The notes under the pieces: generated by a model
Seen by the model: only the letters and a program-made list of their open reading frames with translations
Told to the model about the DNA's origin: nothing
Databases searched by the model: none
Made by a program: the position numbers and the translations under genes
Shown here: positions 29,649-38,900 of the stretch, piece by piece
How the letters are laid out: each line of letters starts with the position of its first letter
Numbering within the stretch: the stretch's first letter is position 1
Assembly (NCBI GenBank): GCA_963281255.1
Contig: OY725496.1
Span: forward strand, 186,001-250,000
DNA: 64,000 bases
Reading direction: 5' to 3'
DNA from: Aphrocallistes beatrix
Lineage: Eukaryota; Porifera; Hexactinellida; Sceptrulophora; Aphrocallistidae

Positions 29649-31511
29649 TTACAGTGGGTCTGAAAGTTTCAAAGGAATTGATAAATCATGTTTGAAGATA
29701 TTTAGCGGGTCCCAAGCATTTTTTGCCTTAACCAATTCCTTAAGGTTATCCTCGAAGTAAAGCCTCAAAACGGCATCTTGTGCTTGCTTTTGAGTGGCAT
29801 TGTATTGTAATTCAACCACATTGACCATATCTACATCAATATAGTTGTAATATGCACCGTCAACTACTCGCGAATCGGGAGGTGTTATGTTTGGGTTTAG
29901 ACAGGATGAATCTGGCATTAGATCTTGTATTGGCCTAGCACCACCTTCTTCTTGAACTTGGGATTTAGCCTGATAGTATGGATCGGGAAGCCCACCAGTT
30001 TCAATGTATACATCTTCATACATTTTATTCACCCATAAACAGTGGATCCAATCCTGAAATATATCGAATTTTGCCGCATCATTTCGGTTAGGATCATGAG
30101 CCCAATATGTTTGAAATTGTAGCTTCATATTAGAACTTCTTTGTGGTATTGCGGTAGCATTTGACTGTACTGTGTTAATTTTACCGCCATAACTATCTAC
30201 CTGAACCAAAGATTGCTTAAAATCTAGTTGGTCTAGTAGGTTTTCGTTGTCCAAATTTTTGACAAAGTCTTCATAATTGGGATTATTCTTATTAAGATGG
30301 TTATGACCCAATTTTGAAAAGTCTTCTGAGGTCATTGTTAGAAAAGTGAATAATGCATCACATTGATTATCCGGGAATGGCTTCCGCATATAACTAGACT
30401 TATATTTACCGCATTGGTTAGGCCCTGAACCGTTTAACGTCTGCGCAGCTTCAAACCAATTCAGCCTCTGTGCAACACTTAAAATTCCATTGGAACTTGG
30501 GTGACCAATCAAGGGTATGGATAGAGGATACACTTTTATACCATAAGGTTTTAGGGCCTTTTTGAAATCCAAAATATTATTCACGTAATTATTTTCTCCC
30601 TCATCAAATACTGACTGAAATGTAATAGGAATTTCACCAGCAGATATGTGCATTAACTTGAGGAGAACAAAATAGGGTTCGTCGTTGTTAACAAACTCCC
30701 AAAAAACTTGCAACAGGAATTTGAACTTCTCCCTAGTTAATTCTTTCCAACTAATTGATAATGTTTCAATATATGCGTATTGTGGTGCTGCGGGAAGATT
30801 CTTGAAATAATAGCGAGTGATCAATCCAAAATTTCCCCCTCCGCCCCCTTGACACGCCCATAACAGCAATTTTTCGTCCTCTGTACCGGAGTCTGCCCGT
30901 ATTTGTTTCAAAGAAACTTTTCGATTTTGATCGACACAAAGTATATCAACACCAGAAAGATAATCGATTGTGAGGCCATCTCTCCTTGAAAGTAGACCGT
31001 AACCACCGCCACATATATGTCCGCCTAACCCGACACTATAACAAGAGCCTCCAGGAATGACAAGACCGAATTTGCGATACAATTCTTTTATGAGTCTCCA
31101 GTTAGTTCCGCCTGCCTCAGCACTGTACTCGATTGTGCCTTGATTGTCAGTGCTGGCCACTTGATCCATCAATGAGATGTCAATAATCGCGAGAATATTA
31201 GGGTTGTAAACTAAACTTTCGTAGCAATGTCCCCCAGATGCGATTGAGAAATTAGCACAGTACTTTTCGTTTCCAAGTATGTCAGCCAGGGCATCCATCG
31301 CTTCGCAATCGTTTGTTGGTAGATAAATGTCTTGACAGGAGGTTGCTTTGAAACGCCTGTTAAAACCTTGAATAAGTCCTATAAACTGTGGCTTACTGCG
31401 ATCTATTTTGGGGCATTTTATCAGAGGGGTAGGTTGTGTTTGAACATTTTCAACAACGAAAGTTTCACCACGATTGGGGGTGGCTGCCCCTGTATTGGAC
31501 GTTTGTTCCAT
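29649..31511 (-). CDS. BBE-like FAD-dependent oxidase, copy 1 (620 residues)
   Basis: A flavoprotein of the berberine-bridge-enzyme-like group (FAD_binding_4 plus C-terminal BBE domain). The two residues that carry FAD covalently in BBE are both present: His95 in 'SGGHCYES' and Cys157 in 'PGGSCYSVG', 62 residues apart as in plant BBE. They are followed by the diagnostic 'GGHICGGGYGLLSR'. The BBE domain ends 'LYFEDNLKELVKAKNAWDPLNIF'. Unlike plant members there is no signal peptide. Such enzymes oxidise alcohols, sugars or amine carbons using O2. The substrate here is unknown; its pairing with a decarboxylase suggests an amine-derived compound (inference). It is a single exon. TATATAA at about 31541-31548 (minus) lies only about 30 bp before the ATG. 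Confidence 0.88.
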   Translation of the reverse strand: MEQTSNTGAATPNRGETFVVENVQTQPTPLIKCPKIDRSKPQFIGLIQGFNRRFKATSCQDIYLPTNDCEAMDALADILGNEKYCANFSIASGGHCYESLVYNPNILAIIDISLMDQVASTDNQGTIEYSAEAGGTNWRLIKELYRKFGLVIPGGSCYSVGLGGHICGGGYGLLSRRDGLTIDYLSGVDILCVDQNRKVSLKQIRADSGTEDEKLLLWACQGGGGGNFGLITRYYFKNLPAAPQYAYIETLSISWKELTREKFKFLLQVFWEFVNNDEPYFVLLKLMHISAGEIPITFQSVFDEGENNYVNNILDFKKALKPYGIKVYPLSIPLIGHPSSNGILSVAQRLNWFEAAQTLNGSGPNQCGKYKSSYMRKPFPDNQCDALFTFLTMTSEDFSKLGHNHLNKNNPNYEDFVKNLDNENLLDQLDFKQSLVQVDSYGGKINTVQSNATAIPQRSSNMKLQFQTYWAHDPNRNDAAKFDIFQDWIHCLWVNKMYEDVYIETGGLPDPYYQAKSQVQEEGGARPIQDLMPDSSCLNPNITPPDSRVVDGAYYNYIDVDMVNVVELQYNATQKQAQDAVLRLYFEDNLKELVKAKNAWDPLNIFKHDLSIPLKLSDPL

Positions 31512-31837
31512 TGCAATATGGCCTATTAGCCAAATCTCAGTTTATATACTTGTATTTTAGGTCATGTCTGAACTGCTGAATTAACAATTTCAGAGTTCTA
31601 TTTTCTAATCTGTTTATTTTGTCTATCAAAATGAATGAACATATCTGTAAACAAAGCGAACTCTTGTGATTTGTTCTTGATGTTTTTTAGTTTTTTTGCT
31701 GACAGAGTCATTATTCGCTGAGCAAATCAGAACTGTTTAAGTGTCTATGTGCAAGTTTTAAAAAGTGCATTTGTCCAAAAAAGACTTGTATTTGTATCTC
31801 TTTCGATCCTTTTTCTTTTTAATCCCCAAGTTGGAGG
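31512..31837. other. Oxidase 1 promoter flank and duplication junction
   Basis: Sequence to about 31771 is duplicated at 35291-35566. At 31804-31837 there is a 34-bp segment (CGATCCTTTTTCTTTTTAAT...GTTGGAGG) found in exact reverse complement at 56861-56894. Decarboxylase homology of copy 4 begins a few bases later. Confidence 0.7.
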
Positions 31838-31840
31838 AGA

Positions 31841-32913
31841 AAGACCATACCAATAATTCTTAATTCAGGTGAAAGTTTGAACTATGGAAAAGTCGATTGG
31901 TTTTCTACAAGTAGTTTAGAGGAGGAGAGCGAATTAATTTTAGAATTGATCCGTCCTTGGGGCGGTAACAAAGAGAACACATGGGCATATATCACGAGTG
32001 GTGGTACAGAAGGGAATCTTGCTGGATTCAAATTCGCCATCAAAGCATTTTCAGGGGTGAAACAATACTTTTATACTCAATTGAGTCACATTTTTCGGTT
32101 GAGAAGGCAATTGAAATGTCAAAAGAAAGTTTACGTACCTGCTTACAGATACCGACTTTACTTAATGGAGAGATCGACTGCAAACAAATTATCCCAGCAG
32201 TGAAATATATTATTGGCCAAAAACCTTTGCCTCAAGACATTCCTCCAGTGATTGTCATAGCCACATTGGGAACTACCATGAAAGGAGCTTGTGACAACAT
32301 CACTTTGATTCTGGATACACTCTATAGCATCGGTTTGACTAGAGATAAGATATTCATACATGTCGATGCTGCCTTTCATGGAGGCTTTTGGCACTTGGAT
32401 AAACAGAACCCTAAATACAAAATAGTTGATTTCAATTCTATAGCGATTAGTGGTTGGAAATGGTATGGTTCTGATGTGTGTGGGTTATTCGCAATGTTTC
32501 AGGAAAAGGATCAGTTTCAAAATGAAGGTTTTAGAGAATATTTGATGTGTCAAGACATAGGAATTGGAAGCACTCGAGATGGTTTTCGTGCTTTATCATG
32601 GATGATTCGATACTTACAGTTTGATTGGCAAGTAGAGTATAATACTTGTCAAAAGAGCGTCAAATTTGCTGAAGATCGATTCCATCAATTAGGAATACAG
32701 ACGTTTATCAACCCCGCTTCTCTGATCATTTGTACACCCGAATTACCCAAATCCATCAGAGCAAAATACGTTCTAGCGAGTTATAATGATCTCCATTTGG
32801 GAAAGATGTCTCATATAGTAGTGTGTCCTCATGTGACTGAAGAAAGGTTGGAGGTATTTTTCAAGGATCTTGCTACTTGTATTAATGAAGTGGTGAAGGA
32901 GTTCTTTCAGTAA
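31841..32913 (+). pseudogene. Decarboxylase copy 4, 5'-truncated and frameshifted
   Basis: Homology to copy 3 starts at 'AAGACCATACCAATAATTC' (copy 3 residue about 50), so the start codon and N-terminus are missing. A one-base deletion at about 32063 ('GTGAAACAATAC' versus 'GTGAAACCAATAC' in copy 3) shifts the frame. The downstream part stays open to 32913. A codon is also lost at about 32426 ('AAAATAGTTGAT' versus 'AAAATAGGAGTTGAA'). The Trp-Lys active-site variant of copy 3 is retained. High identity to copy 3 means the inactivation is recent. Confidence 0.9.
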
Positions 32914-33415
32914 ATCAGTATATAAACGTCCCCCAGTAGTATTAGATTTGTAAAGTGGTAATTTTAAAACCTATTTGTTATAATATCGTACTGTTTAGAT
33001 AAAGAGATGGCATTGTTTGACCCTATTCAACTTTGTTTGAGGAAAAGTTATTTGTTCTTTGTCTTATCTTTAGGGTAATCAGGGGGCAATTTTTTTCCTA
33101 AAAAAAAGCCAAAATGCCGGGGCAAATGATTACAATTAAATGGTCGTAATCAATATGTACTTTTAATTTGATTTAGCTGAGGATTATTAAGTATCTTTAT
33201 TATGATAGATCCACCTAGCCCTTCATAATAATCCATTCTCGTAATTGATAATGAATTATACAAATCTAAGACACACTAAAATACAATGAATTACAAATAC
33301 GAGTTTTTAGATAACTCATCCTGAAATACGAAGGTCACACTACTAAATTTGACCTTCCAAATCACACAAAGCTACTATTTGATTCTAGCAATAGTATACA
33401 TTTACTGAAAGATAC
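32914..33415. other. Convergent spacer between decarboxylase 4 and oxidase 2
   Basis: A near-identical copy of 29120-29648 with small deletions. No coding seen. Confidence 0.5.
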
Positions 33416-35290
33416 TTACAGTGGGTCTGAAAGTTTCAAAGGAATTGATAAATCATGTTTGAAGATATTTAGCGGGTCCCAAGCATTTTTTGCCTTAACC
33501 AATTCCTTAAGGTTATCCTCGAAGTAAAGCCTCAAAACGGCATCTTGTGCTTGCTTTTGAGTGGCATTGTATTGTAATTCAACCACATTGACCATATCTA
33601 CGTCAATATAGTTATAATATGCACCGTCAACTACTCGCGAATCGGGAGGTGTTATGTTTGGGTTTAGACAGGATGAATCCGGCATTAGATCTTGTATTGG
33701 CCTAGCACCACCTTCTTCTTGAACTTGGGATTTAGCCTGATAGTATGGATCGGGAAGCCCACCAGTTTCAATGTATACATCCTCATACATTTTATTCACC
33801 CATAAACAGTGGATCCAATCCTGAAATATATCGAATTTTGCCGCATCTTTTCGGTTAGGATCATGAGCCCAATATGTTTGAAATTGTAGCTTCATATTAG
33901 AACTTCTTTGTGGTATTGCGGTAGCATTTGACTGTACTGTGTTAATTTTACCGCCATAACTATCTACCTGAACCAAAGATTGCTTAAAATCTAGTTGGTC
34001 TAGTAGGTTTTTGTCTTCCATCAAAAATTCTTTGACATAGTCTTGATACATGGGATTATTCACATCAGGATGGTCAGCAGCCAATTTTGAAAAGTCTTTT
34101 GAGGTCATTGTTAGAAAAGTGAATAATGCATCACATTGATGTTCCGGGAATGGTTTCCGCATATAACTAGACTTATACTTACCGCATTGGTTAGGCCCTG
34201 AACCATTCAACGTCTGCGCAGCTTCAAACCAATTCATCCTCTGTGCAACACTTAAAATTCCATTGGAACTTGGGTGACCAATCAAGGGTATGGAGAGAGG
34301 ATACACTTTTATACCATAATCTTTTAGGGTGTTTTTGAAATCCGTAATATTCTTCACGTAATCATTTTCTCCCTCATCAAATACTGACTGAAATGTAATA
34401 GGAATTTCACCAGCAGATATGTGCATTAACTTGAGGAGAACAAAATAGGGTTCGTCGTTGTTAACAAAATCCCAAAAAGCTTGCAACAAGGATTTGAACT
34501 TCTCGCTAGTTAATTCTTTCCAACTAATTGATAATGTTTCAATATATGCGTTTTTTGGTGCTGCGGGAAGATTCTTGAAATAATAGCGAGTAATCAATCC
34601 AAAATTTCCCCCTCCGCCCCCTTGACACGCCCATAACAGCAATTTTTCGTCCTCTGTACCGGAGTCTGCCCGTATTTGTTTCAAAGAAACTTTTCGATTT
34701 TGATCGACACAAAGTATATCAACACCAGAAAGATAATCGATTGTGAGGCCATATTTCCTTGAAAGTAGACCGTAACCACCGCCACATATATGTCCGCCTG
34801 ATCCGACACTATAACAAGAGCCTCCAGGAATGACAAGACCGAATTTGCGATACAATTCTTTTATGAGTTTCCAATTAGTTCCGCCTGCCTCAGCACTGTA
34901 CTCGATTGTGCCTTGATTGTCAGTGCTGGACACTTGATCCATCAAAGAGACGTTAATAATCGCATGGATATTATTGTTGTAAACTAAACTTTCGTAGCAA
35001 TGTCCCCCAGATGCGATTGAGAAATTAGCACGGTACTCAGCGTTTCCAAGTATGTCAGTGAGGGCATCCATCGCTTCGTTATCGTTTGTTGGTAGATAAA
35101 TGACTTGACAGGCGCTTGCTTCAAAACGCCTGTTAAAACCTTGAGTAAGTCCTATAAACTGTTTCGATCCTCGAACTACTTGGAGGCATTTTGACGGAGG
35201 GTCAGTTTGTGTTTGAACATTTTCAACAACGAAAGTTTCACGACGATTGGGGGTGGCTGCCCCTGTGTTGGTGCTGCACGTTTGTCCCAT
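33416..35290 (-). CDS. BBE-like FAD-dependent oxidase, copy 2 (624 residues)
   Basis: Paralogue of oxidase 1, intact. I start at the ATG at 35290 (MGQTCSTNTG...). The frame continues upstream only through a TTG, and TATATAA at 35322-35330 sits about 32 bp before this ATG, exactly as in copy 1. Both flavin-attachment residues (GGHCYE and GGSCYSVG) and the BBE domain are conserved. Differences cluster in blocks, for example 'AADHPDVNNPMYQDYVKEF' for 'GHNHLNKNNPNYEDFVKNL', while the last roughly 180 residues are virtually identical to copy 1. Confidence 0.88.
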   Translation of the reverse strand: MGQTCSTNTGAATPNRRETFVVENVQTQTDPPSKCLQVVRGSKQFIGLTQGFNRRFEASACQVIYLPTNDNEAMDALTDILGNAEYRANFSIASGGHCYESLVYNNNIHAIINVSLMDQVSSTDNQGTIEYSAEAGGTNWKLIKELYRKFGLVIPGGSCYSVGSGGHICGGGYGLLSRKYGLTIDYLSGVDILCVDQNRKVSLKQIRADSGTEDEKLLLWACQGGGGGNFGLITRYYFKNLPAAPKNAYIETLSISWKELTSEKFKSLLQAFWDFVNNDEPYFVLLKLMHISAGEIPITFQSVFDEGENDYVKNITDFKNTLKDYGIKVYPLSIPLIGHPSSNGILSVAQRMNWFEAAQTLNGSGPNQCGKYKSSYMRKPFPEHQCDALFTFLTMTSKDFSKLAADHPDVNNPMYQDYVKEFLMEDKNLLDQLDFKQSLVQVDSYGGKINTVQSNATAIPQRSSNMKLQFQTYWAHDPNRKDAAKFDIFQDWIHCLWVNKMYEDVYIETGGLPDPYYQAKSQVQEEGGARPIQDLMPDSSCLNPNITPPDSRVVDGAYYNYIDVDMVNVVELQYNATQKQAQDAVLRLYFEDNLKELVKAKNAWDPLNIFKHDLSIPLKLSDPL

Positions 35291-35314
35291 TGGATTATGG
35301 CCTATATTAGCCAA

Positions 35315-35912
35315 ATCTCAGTTTATATATTTGTATTTTAGGTCATGTCTAAACTGCTGAATAAACAATTCAGATTTCACACGGAAACTATCTTCTAATC
35401 TGTTTATTTTGTCTATCAAAATGAATGAACATATCTGTAAACTAAGCGAATCTCTTGTGATGATTTGTTCTTGGATGTTTTTTTAGTTTTTTTGTTGACA
35501 TAATAATTATTCGCTGAGCTAATCAGAACTGTTCAAGTGTCTATGTGTAAGTTTTAAAAAGTGCAAAGTGCTATTTCGTATTTCTTTCCAAAATGACTTG
35601 CAGTTTTAATAAATTAAAGTATACGAACTTGTTTAGCAGTTAATTATTTATGTAGTTATAACCTCTACAAAGTCTATATCGATGCCGTGTGTGACAATAT
35701 TTAGGTGAAGGTTTTGACACAAAAATTGAGGATTAGGTGAAACGAAATTTTTTATGCCATTCTCCCCCAAAAAAATTGTTAAAATAACTAAATCTCAATA
35801 TTTGTTCTTTATCAAATCAAAATTAATTTCCTTTGATTTTAAGCAGAGCGGTAACTAATATTCAGTCAGTACTACACAATGATTGAATTATAAAACTGGT
35901 TAAATCACAAAG
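35315..35912. other. Spacer between oxidase 2 and the Tudor gene
   Basis: The first 250 bp are the duplicated oxidase promoter flank. The rest is A+T-rich with no visible gene. Confidence 0.45.
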
Positions 35913-38900
35913 TTATCCAGGAAAAATCTTTACTTCTTTTGATTCTGGACTGGAGGTTTGATTTTCGAAATACTCGACTAAACCTTCATCAGATAAAATG
36001 CTATTGACACACTTAGAAGATAATTTATCATCTTGTGGTTCATTTTCATACTGTAAAAGGTAGAGAGATAAACTAAAGATTTCCCCGGAAGAATCAACAC
36101 GTGCTAAAAAGTTTTTTCTCGACACAAGTTCCTTAAAACGGGTATTGGCTGCCTCACTCTTTCCAGGAATCTTCCCAACGTTGGAAAGGGAGCATAAAAC
36201 GGCTTGGAATGGAACGAAAAGAAACTGGTCCTCAAGTTTACGTATGTTTGTCATCTCAACGACTTCGCTGAACCCATAATCGACGAAAAAAACTCGTACA
36301 TCTTCTGGATCAGTAATACGCCCACGATTCCATGACTGTGTAGAGCTACGAGCAATGACAATTTCGCCATTCGAAAGGTAATGGCCTGTCGAAACGGGAT
36401 AAGTTTGTTTATTGTAAAACTCTTGCATTTCTTCGTTCATTGTATAGAATGCTGTCTCTTTCGATGGATATTTTTCCGTTAGCAGTTGCTGGAGGTTAAT
36501 TTTCTCACGCAAATGCGAGATAAAATCGATATTTCCATTTGGACACTGAATATAGAAAAACCATGGACTCTCCATCGCAGAAATAACGCAGTAGATGTAT
36601 GAACCAGGAGGTGGCAAGTCTAAAATGTTGTCTGTACACGATGTTTCCACCTGATGCGGGAGATTTCTCTGGTATCTTTGGTGCAAATATTTACACGAAT
36701 CTCCCCTGCTGCAACCTCTTCTCGTGTTAAAATAACGACAAATATTGGCATTCGTCTGTTTATATCCGTGTATCGCTACTTCAATATTGTCATCTTCGTA
36801 TTCATAATTATTACGGGTAGATAGGAAATCAGTCTCCATTGGATTCCAACCAGTCAATTCATCGGGAGAATCCGAACAAGAAAAAGGTGAAATCGACAAG
36901 TCAGGACCAGTTTCTAATGGGTCGGCGAAACCACGTTGGATTAAATAGGAATTCAAACTCTCCTGCCTGGAATCGTAGTCGTGTAGTCGAACAGAAATTA
37001 CATTTTCTTTCAAAATTACTTTATTTTTATGAATGCGTTCATGAGTTTCTTGTGTAATCATAAATGCAGTGATGATTCTTGAAAAAGTAGTCATCTCGGA
37101 GAAGGTATGAATCGCTTCTGGTTGCCATTCGAGACTATTTTTGGGTTTCACCCCGGCAAGACGACATGGAATAGCTTGAGCTGGGTAGCGTAGAAATCTT
37201 TTCTCAATAGGCCTAATGTGCTCTGTCATATTCCAAGCTCTATTCCCGAAATCAACGAAAAAGACTAAATAATTTTCTTCGTCCTCGTTAAATTCTAGTA
37301 CAATGCCGCGATACCATTTGTTATCTTCATGATGGATTGCTAAACAAGGTTGGCCGACCTCCAATGGAACGTATTGGGGCTCATTCTCAAGGATATGTTG
37401 GTTGACTTCATTCCCAATTTCGTCTAAAACTTTGGATTTCATGTGAACGATGTTTACATAAAAGAGGTCGGGTGAATCTACGATAGTGAACATGCATGAA
37501 AATAATCCATCTTGTTGGTAAATATCTGCAAAATGATATTTTTCGTCGCTTTCATCTTGAATCATGCCTAATATCTCGAAGAATTCAGAAGTGGAATTGG
37601 ATGGGTTTTCTTCAACAATTTTTTCGGGCAAAGTGCAAGATTGCTGTGAAGAGTTGGAAGTAAATGAAAGAGTGCCGGTGTAAATACCTTTGTTTGTTTC
37701 GCCAATTTCTAATGCCATTTCCCCAATAATCAAAAGATTACGAAGACTGACATGATCTTCGTCAAGAAGTGTTAACTGGGGCTCAGTTAACGTTATTATC
37801 CCCTGACTTGCTGTTTCACGGACAATTTTAGTTTCGAGGATAAAATCTAACTCAATATCATTGAGATCACCGCAGCTAATGACATAGCCGTATACCAGTC
37901 TATGGGCATCTATCACATCATCGATCCACTGGGTAACCCTAAATTCCCACCCACAGAAAGTTGTATTTTGGCTTTTTTCCGAAGTTGAAAGATCAGGTGA
38001 ATTAGGTTTAATATTGGTGAGGTATGCTTTGAATGCTTGTTGTGGAAATTTGGCAAACTGTTCCGGAAGGATTCTTAAATTCTCTAAATGTACCAAATCT
38101 GTATTTCCATAATCGATGAAATAAACTTTGAATTTCTTTATTTCATTTTCTTGGAACTTCTCAATGATATTACCACGGTACCAACAATTATCCACTTCAA
38201 ATTTACAGAAGTAATAATCGCCGATAGAAATATCTTCGTATCGTATCAATTCACTTCTTTCCGGAGAAGAATCGAGCTCATCATGATAACGCTTCACAAG
38301 AGGAATGGAACGGTTGAATTCCCTGTCCAAGATTTGAAGACCGATATTCGAAGGGGACTGGACGTAGGTAACAATACATTTGTACTTCTGTAAGGGCGTA
38401 AGGTTGTTATAGGGGACAGACATTTTAGGTTTGGCTGGAGCGGTATTTTCACTAGAATCTGGCTCTTCTTGGATGTTTTCGTCCAAATCTTCCCAAATTA
38501 TACTAATTTTATTCAAATTAGCATCTTTAGTATTTTCTTGTTCGATTTGAAATGGCAGAGAAACGTTTTCTGAGTGTAAAGGATCAGATAAATCTTCTTT
38601 TTCAACAATTTCGAGGGGTTCTGATTGGAATTGACTCGGACACAGCAAGAGCGGATCACTATCATAGACGAATTCATGATGACTAGACTCAAAGTTAGAA
38701 CCTGATAAAGATATGTCCTGGGCAATTCCGATGACATCCGCTAATGAAAAGGAGAAAATGGGTAATTCCGCAGAGCTTATTGGCTCGTCAAATTGTTCGA
38801 TCTGTAAATTTATCATCGTGTCCAAATTCTTCTCAATTTCAAGGCCTAATTTTGAGCTTTCCTGAAAAAAATTGGTGGAACTTTCCTCGTTTATTATTGA

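Larger units (their letters stand above)
28058..31771. repeat. Segmental duplication B, left copy (decarboxylase 3 + oxidase 1)
   Basis: Repeated at 31841-35566 with the same gene order (decarboxylase plus, oxidase minus), the same roughly 500-bp convergent spacer and the same oxidase promoter. The offset is about 3.77-3.79 kb. Confidence 0.8.
31841..35566. repeat. Segmental duplication B, right copy (broken decarboxylase 4 + oxidase 2)
   Basis: Homologous to 28058-31771. The left edge cuts decarboxylase 4 after the codons for its first roughly 50 residues, so this end is a duplication or rearrangement breakpoint. Confidence 0.75.

Noticed and set aside
23358..35314. Bacterial contamination as the source of the decarboxylase/oxidase block
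   Set aside because: The block is continuous with animal genes on both sides, has TATA-type promoters and the same A+T-rich composition and shared repeats, and no operon structure or Shine-Dalgarno pattern is seen.
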